Assembly: GCA_036925085.1 (NCBI GenBank)
Contig: JAUPFP010000004.1
Coordinates: 7,786,938 to 7,850,937 of the forward strand
Length of the DNA stretch: 64,000 nucleotides
DNA from: Brachycybe producta
Lineage: Eukaryota > Arthropoda > Diplopoda > Playtdesmida > Andrognathidae
Direction of reading: 5' to 3'
Shown here: positions 56,801 through 62,690 of the stretch, in pieces
How positions within the stretch are numbered: the first letter of the stretch is position 1
How the letters are laid out: each line of letters opens with the position of its first letter
Position numbers and translations under genes: made by a program
The notes under the pieces: model-generated
Database searches by the model: none
Told to the model about the DNA's origin: nothing
What the model saw: only the letters and a program-made list of their open reading frames with translations

Positions 56801-59368
56801 AAGTATTTTAAATACAAATACTAAATACAAAAGAAGTATTTTAAATACAAATACTAAATACAAAAGAAGTATTTTAAATACAAATACTAAATACAAAAGA
56901 AGTATTTTAAATACAAATACTAAATACAAAAGAAGTATTTTAAATACATGTATTTAAAATACTTCCTCAACACTGCCCAAAAGGAGTTCTAAAATCATTA
57001 TACGTTTTGTGCATTTTATGCAAACTTTTTGTCATCAGTGACTCATCACCCATAGGGCCATAGCCCACTAACATTCCAATTTTCTTTAGAAAAATAAAAT
57101 AATAAACATCATGATTGTTCCACAATTTCGTCCTGATGCATTTCATCAAGTACGAACAACAACAGTGGAGTGTATTTAAAACGATGTAAAATGTTTGAAT
57201 CAATATGTTCGAATATATATTACCCATAGAAATATTCCCCCTACGAGTTTACACAACGTAATTAATTTTAATTGTAATTAATTTAACTTATTTTCAGAAC
57301 GAAGACTCACTAGATGCTGCTATTACAAACTCTGCAGTTATAAAAACAGTTGAATTAAATCAAACAAAAATGTTCCTTCAAGATAAACCACAACAACAAA
57401 TTGCAGTACTCCTGCAACGTAAGTAAAAAAAAACTACTATGTGCTTTTGTCCATTGATTACATTCTTTTAACAAATGAGTTATCTAATTTTTTTAAATAT
57501 ATATTATTTTCTCGAATAACAATAGCAAGATATGCTGATCGAAACTGTTCGTGCTGCAGTTCTTTCTGTTGTTATTGCTTTTATCGTCGCTGGTTACAGT
57601 TTCAAAAAATTCTTTATGCCATTGTTCGAGACCCGTTCTTTGAACTTTTCATCACGATGTGTATCATCTTCAATACCGTGTTTCTGGCAATAGAACATCA
57701 CGGCATGAGTCAAAATGTCAAACACGTTTTGAACATGGGAAACAAGGTGAGTGTGTATCAATATTCTTACATCGTGTAACTTGAAAGTTGTGCGGTCGAA
57801 TTAACAAGTATGAATGACAACTGAGGTTAAGTACGAGCTGCTTTTAAACTTTTTAGCTGAAAGTGCTTTCGACTATACTTGCAAGAAGAGCTGATCAGCA
57901 AGAACTTAACCGTGTGATTATTTCAGGTTTTCACAGTTATCTTCACCTTTGAAGCCGTTTTAAAACTGTTGGCCTTAAGCAAACAGTATTTCAACAATGG
58001 ATGGAATGTTTTCGATTTGATAGCCGTGATTGGGAGTCTCATAGACTTAAGTCTAGAAAACTTCAATGGACTGTCTGTGCTAAGAGCCTTAAGACTGGTA
58101 ATTCTCATATTTTTTTCCGTGTGATTTCTCTCTGTCAATGAAATTGCAGGGTCATCATGCAAGTGTTAACATAAATACGTTTCGAAAAATTACAGCTTCG
58201 AGTATTTAAGTTAGCTCAGTCTTGGACAACGATGAAACTCCTTTTATCCATAATCTTGTCAGCCATTGGAGCTCTCGGCCATCTAACCTTTGTCCTCATC
58301 ATAGTAATGTACATATTTGCAGTTTTGGGAATGCAACTTTTTGGAGCCAGCTATAAAGCTGAAAACTTCTCTCCTGAAGAAGTACCAAGGTAGAAAACAT
58401 GCACGTGCACAATTGCACGTTACTACGACCAGTGTTGGGGGTAAAATACTTTAAAAAAAATTGTTTTAAATAAAATACAAAATAGTTTCATAAAAAATGT
58501 ATTTAAATTAAAATACAAAATACAAATTTTTATTTAAAATACCCGGTACAAAATACAAATTTTTATTTTTATTTCATAAAAAATGTATTTAAATTAAAAT
58601 ACAAAATACAAATTTTTATTTAAAATACCCGGTACAAAATACAAATTTTTATTTTTATTTAAAATACAAAATACTTTTAAAAAAGTATTTAAAAAATTAA
58701 AATATTTTACTTCATCTTATTTGTCTTGGTGAGTACTAACTTTTGTCACATAATCTATTAATAATTGGAATTACTGTCAAAAGCTGCATCTGAAAACAAC
58801 TTTTTATGAGGGCTTTATGAAGGCAGCCTTGATGCTTGGAAACTTGGATGCCGGACATGAGTTTTTCTTCAATGTAATGACGGCATTCCAACTTAACTTT
58901 GTCACAAAGTTTCGAGGCACTTCGATCTTCTTCGCCAAAGTAAAAAAAAATCATCTTTTGAAAGTGAATTTTTTAAACAGCATTTTGTAGTAATTCAAAT
59001 ACTAAAATACTGTAAACGAAAAGGAAATTTCAATAACAAATAGTAAATACAAATGAAGTATTTAAAATACTCCCCAACACTGACTAAGACAAACACTAAA
59101 CATTATACTACTTGAAATGTTTACATTGATTTTTAGGTGGAACTTTAAGGACTTTCCGCATTCTTTCTTAATGACTTTTCGTATTCTTTGTGGAGAATGG
59201 ATTGAAGCATTGTGGGACTGCATGAGAGCTAATGGTTCAAGTGGTCAAACCTGCATCGCGCTCTTCCTACCAGCATTAATCATGGAGAATTTCTTAGTTC
59301 TTAACCTTTTCTTAGCTCTCCTGCTTAGTTCGTTCAACTCGGACAAATTGTCAAAGACTAACAATAAG
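25486..59368 (+). CDS. Voltage-gated sodium-channel-type alpha subunit (NaV2/DSC1-like), 15 exons, 5' half of gene
   Basis: Exons: 25486-25812, 32295-32422, 36640-36720, 39325-39453, 45656-45747, 45824-46004, 46089-46163, 46578-46722, 46793-46927, 53868-54407, 57298-57418, 57526-57746, 57927-58097, 58196-58389, 59137-59368. All have GT/AG borders and their phases add up to 924 codons without a break. They give the cytoplasmic N-terminus, domain I (S1-S6), a linker of about 220 residues, and domain II (S1-S6). Filter residues are Asp in LLTLDFWED (I) and Glu in LCGEWIE (II), as in four-domain Na+ channels. [19 protein letters not shown] and [10 protein letters not shown] look closer to invertebrate NaV2 (DSC1/BSC1, DEEA filter, Ca2+-permeable) than to para-type NaV1. 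Domain III, which would decide, lies beyond the window. The product is a plasma-membrane channel of excitable cells. Confidence 0.93.
25909..26034. repeat. Tandem repeat, about 4 units of about 31 bp
   Basis: ATCAATTGATTTTTTACTTT plus CATTTAA repeated, with CAATTGATT palindromes, in intron 1 about 100 bp after exon 1. Confidence 0.8.
26285..26491 (+). mobile_element. Helitron-like non-autonomous repeat (copy C)
   Basis: TATTAAGCTTTGTCTG at the left; a CCCGTAATTTATGACGGG hairpin (26461-26478) lies 9 bases before a terminal CTAG, followed by T, which fits a Helitron 3' end (hairpin, CTRR, A^T target). The best preserved of three copies. Confidence 0.55.
26550..27276. mobile_element. hAT-type MITE, TIR CAGGGTGGC
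   Basis: Starts CAGGGTGGC and ends GCCACCCTG, with a perfect 8-bp duplication CATCGTAT (26542-26549 and 27277-27284). The interior is AT-rich and non-coding, with inverted pieces such as CCTCAGAGGTAAA / TTTACCTCTGAGG. Confidence 0.85.
27285..28555. other. Intron 1, no gene recognised
   Basis: AT-rich. 28190-28290 has the TTCGAATTTCGAAT/GGGATTCGAAT signature also seen in the hAT-like element at 52.9 kb and is probably one decayed end of that family. A short CA-rich run is at about 28005-28025. Confidence 0.4.
28562..28705. repeat. TCCTCC repeat family, copy 1
   Basis: CTCCTTTGAGGAGGACAGTCCTC, AAGAAATGTCCTCCGTC and CACACAATAAATT recur in the same order at 31468-31637. Likely a short interspersed element. 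Confidence 0.65.
29209..29405. mobile_element. ACAGGCA-family MITE, copy 1
   Basis: ACAGGCAAGTGTG to CACACTTGCCTGT, flanked by CTAAAATA at 29201-29208 and 29406-29413. The core has CCGCCCTTTTC and ATTGGTT motifs shared with the copies at 30402 and 31878. Confidence 0.85.
29510..29782. repeat. Foldback/MITE with GGAGGTATG...CATACCTC ends
   Basis: About 30-bp imperfect terminal inverted repeats (GGAGGTATGTTCAGGTAAC / GTAACAAGCATACCTC). The interior is non-coding. 29783-30390 shows no gene, only a pair of TGACGTCA sites around 30110-30170. Confidence 0.6.
30402..30593. mobile_element. ACAGGCA-family MITE, copy 2
   Basis: ACAGGCAATTAG to CTAATTGCCTG, with CAACTTTTAT repeated at both flanks. Nearly a full palindrome (CAGAAGTTGGC...GCCAACTTCTG). 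Confidence 0.85.
30677..31101. repeat. Foldback element with 21-bp palindromic tandem repeats and a TTAGG run
   Basis: TACGGAGCCCTGTTGAGGAC at the left end is inverted at the right. Inside are about 4 units of a 21-mer (CGAGATCTCGACTTACTGT) on the left and about 8 units of its inverse on the right. Each unit contains the palindrome TCGAGATCTCGA. The centre holds GTTAGG repeated four times (about 30817-30837). Confidence 0.85.
31468..31637. repeat. TCCTCC repeat family, copy 2
   Basis: Same order of motifs as 28562-28705. A G-run lies just after, at about 31740-31756. Confidence 0.65.
31878..32082. mobile_element. ACAGGCA-family MITE, copy 3
   Basis: ACAGGCAATTAG to CTAATTGCCTGT with TTCTGTTTC on both sides (9 bp). 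Palindromic, as in copy 2. Confidence 0.85.
32115..32240. repeat. Fragment of the GGAGCCCTG foldback family
   Basis: Ends GTCCTCAACAGGGCTCCGTA like 31080-31101, preceded by TCGTCCGGACGAGAT palindromes instead of TCGAGATCTCGA. It lies about 55 bp upstream of channel exon 2. Confidence 0.6.
32295..32422 (+). CDS. Channel exon 2: pre-S1 region of domain I
   Basis: [18 protein letters not shown] and FSPWNPLRR are the conserved pre-S1 motifs. Acceptor TTTCAG; the exon ends in phase 2 before GTATCC. Confidence 0.88.
32699..33405 (+). mobile_element. Solo LTR (copy 2)
   Basis: TGTGACACC to AAAGCTCAC, inserted in a (TG)n tract so the duplication cannot be read. It carries an expanded (CT)n at 32769-32813, TATAAAAAG at about 32901, and AATAAAAG at about 33056. 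Confidence 0.75.
33620..34655. repeat. Foldback element with CCCTAAA-type tandem arrays as arms
   Basis: A forward array of GCCCTAAAACCATTTGCCCTAAAA-type units (about 34030-34320, with a smaller one at 33625-33740) and an inverted array TAGGGCAAATGGCTC (34504-34640) surround a core beginning TAGTAGTGTTGGCGTTTTTG. The same design recurs at 51825-52275. The open frames here are repeat products. Confidence 0.8.
34835..35240. repeat. Imperfect palindrome, probable MITE
   Basis: GCGTATCGTATCC near 34871 is mirrored by GGGTACGATACGC near 35184, with further scattered pairing between. No gene. Confidence 0.5.
35240..36639. other. Intron 2, no gene recognised; contains a perfect hairpin
   Basis: GTCAATCCTCTGTAC at 35978-35992 pairs perfectly with GTACAGAGGATTGAC at 35997-36011, with loop AGGA. 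(AT)n runs are at 36426-36446. 35830-36170 is less AT-rich but has no recognisable coding signal. Confidence 0.45.
36640..36720 (+). CDS. Channel exon 3: domain I S1
   Basis: [21 protein letters not shown] is the S1 helix. Flanked by TTTTCCTAG and GTAAGT, phases 2 and 2. Confidence 0.9.
37028..37836. mobile_element. TTAA-flanked inverted-repeat element with LINE fragment inside
   Basis: GGTGGCTGAATAGATATTTATT at the left is inverted at the right (AATAAATATCTATTCAGCCACC), with TTAA on the left and TTAC on the right. On the minus strand 37697-37560 gives [17 protein letters not shown], a segment typical of LINE ORF2, so a LINE relic is embedded. Confidence 0.7.
38430..39217. mobile_element. 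Palindromic TTAA-site MITE, family 1 copy 1
   Basis: GAGGCTACATTCC to GATGTAGCCTC with TTAT/TTAA flanks. Almost the whole unit is an inverted repeat (CTAGCATCGTTTTTCTACTGAG / CTCAATAGAAAAACGATGCTAG). Confidence 0.85.
39325..39453 (+). CDS. Channel exon 4: domain I S2-S3
   Basis: [20 protein letters not shown] and [14 protein letters not shown] are S2 and S3. It ends GG before GTGAGT, phase 2. Confidence 0.92.
39553..40249. mobile_element. TTAA-site MITE, family 2 copy 1
   Basis: GAGCCTAGATCCACG at the left, GTATCTAGCCTC at the right, TTAA at 39549-39552 and 40250-40253. Shares AAAAACCGTC and GTTAAGTCCCATAGGA motifs with the inverted copy at 43067. Confidence 0.8.
40254..40916. mobile_element. 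Palindromic TTAA-site MITE, family 1 copy 2, right arm truncated
   Basis: GAGGCTACATCGCG directly follows the TTAA that ends the preceding element. The right arm stops after TTAACGTTTTTGC, before the mirrored terminus. 40917-41360 holds no gene. Confidence 0.8.
41365..41645. repeat. Mosaic of repeat ends
   Basis: ACCATTACCTCCAGAAATTT (as at 3457), then GGAGCCCTGAAGAGGACTTC and TCGACATGTCGAC (as at 49.4 and 49.8 kb). 41646-42040 has no recognised feature. Confidence 0.55.
42046..42555. repeat. Tandem array of a 16-bp unit, about 32 copies
   Basis: Units alternate between CGCCAAACTGAATAAA and CGCCAAATGGAACAAA variants. Because 16 is not a multiple of 3, all three minus frames stay open; none is a gene. 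A (GGTTA)n-type run follows at about 42576-42592. Confidence 0.95.
42687..42899. mobile_element. MITE with TAAGGCCTTGTTTCCATT ends
   Basis: TAAGGCCTTGTTTCCATT at the left, inverted at the right (AATGGAAACAAGGCCTTA). Fragments of the family recur at 49.26-49.34 and 49.90 kb. Confidence 0.75.
43067..43842. mobile_element. TTAA-site MITE, family 2 copy 2 (inverted)
   Basis: GAGCCTAGGTGCAG to GTATCTAGGCTC, TTAA at 43063-43066 and 43843-43846. It reads inverted to 39553-40249. 43847-44763 holds no gene. Confidence 0.8.
44768..45362. mobile_element. Palindromic TTAA-site MITE, family 1 copy 3
   Basis: GCGGCTACATCAC to GTGATGTAACCTC, TTAA at 44764-44767 and 45363-45366. Shorter than copies 1 and 4 through an internal deletion. 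Confidence 0.85.
45656..45747 (+). CDS. Channel exon 5: domain I S4 voltage sensor
   Basis: [17 protein letters not shown] gives R-x-x-R-x-x-R-x-x-K at every third position. Acceptor GGTAG, donor GTACCA, phase 1. Confidence 0.93.
45824..46004 (+). CDS. Channel exon 6: domain I S5 and start of pore loop
   Basis: [21 protein letters not shown] is S5. It ends GA before GTAAGA, phase 2. Confidence 0.93.
46089..46163 (+). CDS. Channel exon 7: extracellular pore turret of domain I
   Basis: Short exon reading [12 protein letters not shown]...CGNSTGA, with an N-glycosylation site (NST). Ends TG before GTGATG. Confidence 0.88.
46245..46517. mobile_element. Palindromic MITE inside channel intron 7
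   Basis: Long inverted arms: ACACATAAATGATGTCAAAGC near the left, GCTTTGACATGATTTATGTG near the right, and AACTATCCTTGTGATAGGTTT pairing with AAACCTATCACAAGGATAGTT in the middle. It occupies most of the 414-bp intron. Confidence 0.8.
46578..46722 (+). CDS. Channel exon 8: domain I pore and selectivity filter
   Basis: [20 protein letters not shown], then [15 protein letters not shown]. Asp in TLDFWED is the domain I filter residue; the following Phe and the Glu three residues after the Asp match residues that line the outer vestibule. Confidence 0.93.
46793..46927 (+). CDS. Channel exon 9: domain I S6
   Basis: [21 protein letters not shown] is the S6 gate and its cytoplasmic end. Phase 0 at both ends; donor GTAAGC. 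Confidence 0.93.
47291..49097. mobile_element. CAGTGGCGTAGC-type element, composite
   Basis: CAGTGGCGTAGCTA at the left, TAGCTACGCCCCTG at the right; flanks AACCTAGT and TTCCTAGT agree at 6 of 8 bases. An inner copy starts at 48420 with the same left end, and both carry a hairpin around TTCCGACCGTTCC and CTAATTTAATAATTC. C-runs are at 48225-48236 and 49042-49060. No coding region. Confidence 0.6.
49145..50011. mobile_element. pogo/Tigger-like MITE containing other repeats
   Basis: CAGTAGAACGTCGATTATCGGAAC at the left and GTTCCATAACCGACGTTTTTACTA at the right with TA flanks, as in pogo-type elements. Inside are TCGACATGTCGA palindrome repeats (49405-49420 and 49760-49862) and GGAGCCCTGAAGAGGAC ends of the foldback family. 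50012-50598 holds no recognised feature. Confidence 0.55.
50603..51266 (-). mobile_element. Solo LTR (copy 3)
   Basis: On the minus strand TGTGACACCC to AAAGCTCACA, with GCCC on both sides (50599-50602, 51267-51270), a 4-bp duplication. TATA and AATAAAAG are in the same places as in copies 1 and 2. Confidence 0.82.
51433..51650. mobile_element. Short hAT-type MITE
   Basis: TAGAGATCGAATTTTTATG to CATAAAAATCCGAGCCCTA, perfect 8-bp duplication GTTATGAC at 51425-51432 and 51651-51658. Non-coding, 218 bp. Confidence 0.88.
51820..52285. repeat. CCCTAAA-array foldback element, copy 2
   Basis: Forward array of a 32-bp unit (CCCTAAAACCACTTG plus CCCTAAAAGGACATTTG), about 8 copies, core TAGTAGTGTCAATT...GGCGTTTTTTG near 52086-52190, then a short inverted array (CCCTTTAGGGCAAATG). 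Same architecture as 33620-34655. 52286-52897 holds no gene. Confidence 0.85.
52898..53779. mobile_element. hAT-like MITE with TTCGAAT-rich ends
   Basis: TAGCGATGGGACATTCGAATCC at the left, GGATTCGTCCCACCTCTA at the right; flanks TTATTCAT and TTATTTTA agree at 6 of 8. Another element is nested inside at 53084-53513. It ends 88 bp before channel exon 10. Confidence 0.7.
53084..53513. mobile_element. Nested MITE, CAGCAG/CTGCTG-rich
   Basis: GGCATATTCACACTAGGCTGG at the left and CCAGCCTAGTGTGAATGCGCC at the right. The interior is full of CAGCAG and GCTGCTGG words and is more GC-rich than the host element. Confidence 0.75.
53868..54407 (+). CDS. Channel exon 10: domain I-II linker
   Basis: 180 codons: [11 protein letters not shown] (S6 exit), then a polar, Ser/Thr/Lys-rich cytoplasmic linker with [15 protein letters not shown] (possible basophilic kinase sites). 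Ends SHLK before GTACTT, phase 0. Confidence 0.88.
54524..55319. mobile_element. Palindromic TTAA-site MITE, family 1 copy 4
   Basis: GAGGCTACATCAC to GATGTAGCCTC, TTAA at 54520-54523 and 55320-55323. The most complete copy. 55324-55974 has no recognised gene. Confidence 0.88.
55983..56975. mobile_element. hAT-type MITE with 33-bp array, copy 1
   Basis: CGGTGTTGGG to CTCAACACTG with perfect CCCAAAAG duplications at 55975-55982 and 56976-56983. 56505-56945 is a tandem array of a 33-bp unit (AAATACAAATACTAAATACA plus AAAGAAGTATTTT), about 13 copies. The interior (56185-56420) matches 58710-58960. Confidence 0.88.
57298..57418 (+). CDS. Channel exon 11: end of the I-II linker
   Basis: [12 protein letters not shown] to AVLLQ, polar. 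TTTTCAG acceptor, GTAAGT donor, phase 1. Confidence 0.82.
57526..57746 (+). CDS. Channel exon 12: domain II S1
   Basis: Cys-rich lead-in ([11 protein letters not shown]), then [21 protein letters not shown] (S1) and EHHGM. I chose acceptor AATAG at 57524-57525 because it alone keeps frame with exon 11. Confidence 0.9.
57927..58097 (+). CDS. Channel exon 13: domain II S2-S4
   Basis: [17 protein letters not shown] (S2), [17 protein letters not shown] (S3), LSVLRALRL (start of S4). Phase 0 at both ends. Confidence 0.93.
58196..58389 (+). CDS. Channel exon 14: domain II S4-S5
   Basis: [16 protein letters not shown], then [19 protein letters not shown] (S5). Ends in phase 2 before GTAGAA. Confidence 0.93.
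58430..59082. mobile_element. hAT-type MITE, copy 2, with transposase relic
   Basis: CAGTGTTGGGG to CCCCAACACTG with ACTACGAC / ACTAAGAC flanks (7 of 8). Minus-strand 58954-58736 reads [20 protein letters not shown] and later [11 protein letters not shown], like the end of hAT transposases (P.RNRLSD). It has no 33-bp array. Confidence 0.85.
59137..59368 (+). CDS. Channel exon 15: domain II pore and S6
   Basis: [14 protein letters not shown] holds the domain II filter Glu, followed by [20 protein letters not shown] (S6). The donor AAG/GTTCAA is weak but keeps phase 0. Later exons lie beyond the window. Confidence 0.9.
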
Positions 59369-59436
59369 GTTCAAAAAATATATTTTTGTTTGGAATTTTT
59401 CAAAAGCATAAACTGCACAAATCCACCTTAAAAAAA

Positions 59437-59512
59437 TTACGATATTTTAATCAATATTTTAAATTAATTTAAATCGTTAAATTAATTTAAAATATTGATT
59501 AAAATATCGTAA
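59437..59512. repeat. Perfect palindrome, 36-bp arms, 4-nt loop
   Basis: Arms 59437-59472 and 59477-59512 are exact reverse complements (TTACGATATTTTAATC... / ...GATTAAAATATCGTAA), loop ATCG. Confidence 0.97.
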
Positions 59513-59604
59513 AACAGTTTAGTGTAATATCATCCACAGTTACGATTTTAATAGTAAAAAAGGCTGGTTAGAGATTAGAGGCACCAGCACAATCTAGCAT
59601 ATAT

Positions 59605-60527
59605 TGTCATGACCCAGTTTTGCTCCTTCTTTAATTAAGAGGAGCAAGAACTAGCGTTTGCCCATTAGAATTAGCAGAGTGCATGCGCATTACCATCTTA
59701 TCGTTTTATATAGGAGGTTGCAGATTTGCGTTAGCAGCGCCATCTATTGATCACCAATGGAAACTGCCAATGAGACGTTCACTATAGGTTTGGTTCGGTT
59801 AGTTTTCCTATATAAAACGATAAGATGGTAATGTGCATGCGCTCTGCTGATTCTAGTGGGCAAACGCTAGTGAAGCAAGACTGAATCCTAATGTCGTCTG
59901 CTAGGATGCTGCAGTAGGCAGCCCGGCAGAAGACATCCAGGTAGGGTCACTGTCAACCCCCAGGTGGAGCAGCCTGTGGGGTACTTAATGGCAAGGCAGC
60001 CATTAAGATGGTCAGTGTGTCTAGATCCTGAAAGGAGACTGGATGTTGTGATATATGCAGCTGGTGGCCAAGATGGCCACCATATCCATTCTTTGTTCTT
60101 CTGTTGGTGTGTTTTTGGTTTGTTCTCTGCTGGACAAGAGGTCCAGCAGATTACTGCATAATTAATACCTCTGAGTAAGTGTTCTAGTGAATAAATATCT
60201 TTATCTTATATTTTATACACTGTGTCAGGGTCACCTCTTCGGTGAGAGTATGCGGGCTCTTCACCGCCCGGTTTCCGTCCTGTGAGGCCTGTACTTCGCG
60301 TCGGGTGCCATGGTGAGATCCATCGGGGTTTCACCGTGGGTTCTTCGTCCTGTCGGCGGGAAGTCACCGTCGACTTGCGGCAAGGGAGACTCCGGACCGT
60401 CGCTACCCAGGGACCACGAGACAAGAGGGCAGTCCCTTTACGATCCCGGCCCCTAACGGAGTCAGGATCCTGTAAAACGGGGTAGTTTTGCCGGGGTATT
60501 TTAGTGGACCCTAGTCGGGTTGTTACA
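59605..60527 (+). repeat. Putative 5' LTR
   Basis: TGTCATGACC to GGTTGTTACA (TG...CA). It contains a TATATAAAACG motif, AATAAATA near 60190, and a 66-bp inverted repeat (59650-59716 with 59811-59875: CTAGCGTTTGCCCA, CATGCGC, CCATCTTATCG). The 3' LTR is outside the window, so the borders are inferred. Confidence 0.6.
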
Positions 60528-60532
60528 ATGGG

Positions 60533-60545
60533 TGGAGGCGCCGGG
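60533..60545 (+). promoter_or_regulatory. Candidate tRNA primer-binding site
   Basis: TGGAGGCGCCGGG begins 5 bases after the LTR end; TGG at the start fits pairing with the CCA end of a tRNA. The tRNA is not identified. Confidence 0.5.
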
Positions 60546-61480
60546 TAGCGATACCGCTGCCGCTCTCGTACGGTCGAAAGACCGTCAAAACTGTTCAGAC
60601 ACTGCCAGGCGTGGACTTAGTCCCTGGGACAGCGGTGGAAAACAGTTTTGACCATGAGGTTGACCGTGAGATCGGTAGTATCCTGTGGGGCATGGACAAT
60701 TGTCTGTGGGACTACGGTAGAAACCAGTCGACAGCCAAATTTACCAGTAGGATACCGTAGGGCACAAACCGTTGTCCGTGGAACTACGGTAGAAACTGGT
60801 TTACAGTTAGTAAACCGGTGGTACGGTGGTTGACTGTGCGGGACCGGTTGAACACAGTAAAAAGGTTGTTTCACCGTTAGTAGATGGTAGATTACGGACT
60901 GTTGTCCATATATATCTCCGTTAGAAGATGGTGAAAGTCACTCTAACCGTACAGTTACTGTGGGACACAGACTTTTGTCCGTGATACTGCAGTTGGGTAC
61001 AGTTCTACCATTGTGGGACGGTGTTTCATGAACTTTGGTCTTTGGAATCACCAATTTCTCCGGTAGATACTCTCACCCTACAATTGGTGGCCGTTTCTGT
61101 CCATGTTCGCACAGTGGAAATCGGCTTAGACCCCATTTTCCCCTGTCGGGGTAACGGTGTAGGTGAGGGTTTGGTGTTGCGTTCCCGCACCATCGCCCGT
61201 AGTAGTCGGCCGGAGGGGCAGCAACCAGTTGGGGTTGCTGTTGGCGGGAACGGACACGGTGGTTCTGAAGAGTAAGGTGCCATAGGAGGAGTCCCTGCAG
61301 TCCGACATCTGCTCAGACTTTATGACGGTGCGCCCACACCGTGGTAGCATTGTCTCCGACAGAGCACCATTAGACTGTGTTGAAGGGGTTGTGAGAACCC
61401 CAGCAGAGACGGGCCGGTCCAGTCTGGTGGGAGACTTAAGTGAGTTGGATTACTCTGTCGAGTAGTCCGCAGGGCATGAT
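60546..61480 (+). repeat. Repetitive leader of the retrotransposon
   Basis: Degenerate units with CTACGGTAGAAAC, TTGTCCGTGG and ACCGTTAGTA-like words recur every 60-90 bp between about 60640 and 61020. Open frames on both strands here are by-products. Confidence 0.6.
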
Positions 61481-61487
61481 GTGATGG

Positions 61488-62690
61488 TTGACATCGATGT
61501 CCGAGGAGCAACTCCTGGCGGTTGCCAGGGGGATAGATGTCCTGTGTTTGCAGGGACATCCGTGGTTCTCACCGTCGCCCGTGCACCCGAAAAGTGTATG
61601 GAGGGAGGTGTTGCCTGTGTTGACCGGGCAGTTAACTCCAGGAGAAACTGGGACCGCTCCTACGAAAATTGGTCGCAGAGTTCCTCCAGCTGTTCGGCAG
61701 CCGGTGGTGCAATTGGTAGAACCAAGGGAAGCTAAGCATCCTGCTGAGACTTCAGGGAACCGAAGCAGGGCACCACGGTGGGTAAGTACCGCACCGAGGA
61801 TGCCTGCTCCGGCCATCCCGTCGGGTGATCCAGGAATTTGGGTTTTTTAACCCAGTCCGCTCGTTCATCCAGTATGATAGATGGGAGGACATGACACCCT
61901 TTCTCTGGCAGTTCGATGCCAAGGCTAGAACTCAGTGCTGGATGAACGAGGCCAGATGCAGTTACTTGACGTATCTGCTGGATGGCCCAGGTGAGAAGTA
62001 CTATGCCGGTTTGGTGGAGTTTCAGGCGGACCTCACCTGGTCGGAGCTAAAGCCGGCTATGTTTCTGTGTTTTGGAACCAAGAATCAGGCTCAGGCCTGT
62101 TTCGACCATTTCGAAACTAAAACAGGGGCCGACCTAGTCGCTGCAGGCATTCTACTGGTGCTTTGCTGAGCTGGCGGAACAAGTTTATCCTCGAGAGGAT
62201 GGGTCTTGTAGACTCCTCTGTTTCAAGAATAAACTGCAGCCGGCAGTCCTCAAACCACTTTGGGGATTGAGGGCTGAAACAGGTGCGGCAATGGTCGAGG
62301 CCGACATGCTGACGGCGGGAGAATTGCCTGCTCGTACCTTGACGGTACCAGAGACCAAGACTACGGTCAAGGCCTCCGGTGCTGTGGCACAGCCCAAAGG
62401 CTCTGCAAAGTCTTTCTCAAACTGTGCTGGTGTGAAGGCAACTGCACCATCCAAATCGGATGGTGCGACTGCCAAGACCAAAGGGCAGAAGGAGAAAAAG
62501 ACTGGATAGCAGAACCAGAATGGAAATCAGTCCAAAGCTGCACCGTCTGGGTCCGGTCAAATGACTGGAGGTGTAGGTCCCACCCGAAGGCAACCAGGTC
62601 CTTGCTTTAAGTGCAACCAAATGGGTCACCATAAAAAGGATTGTCCGAAGACTACGGCCCAAGGACAGGTTGCCAGGGTGACACTTGGCT
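61488..62690 (+). pseudogene. gag: Gag with CCHC zinc knuckle, frameshifted
   Basis: The Gag N-terminus starts around MSEEQLLAVARGID (frame of 61488). The capsid-like part continues in another frame (about 61825-62150: YDRWEDMTPFLWQF, CSYLTYLLDGPGEKYY), and a third frame carries CFAELAEQVYP and the rest, with TAG at 62507-62509. The knuckle CFKCNQMGHHKKDC (62603-62644) fits C-x2-C-x4-H-x4-C. Gag would package element RNA. At least two frame changes and one stop make it non-functional as read. Confidence 0.8.

Noticed and set aside
56477-56929. 150-codon minus-strand frame repeating [11 protein letters not shown]
   Set aside because: Direct translation of the 33-bp satellite (11 codons per unit), not a gene.
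61026-61816. Several Pro/Arg-rich frames on both strands of the retrotransposon leader
   Set aside because: GC-rich DNA gives open frames by chance; only the Gag and protease readings have motifs.
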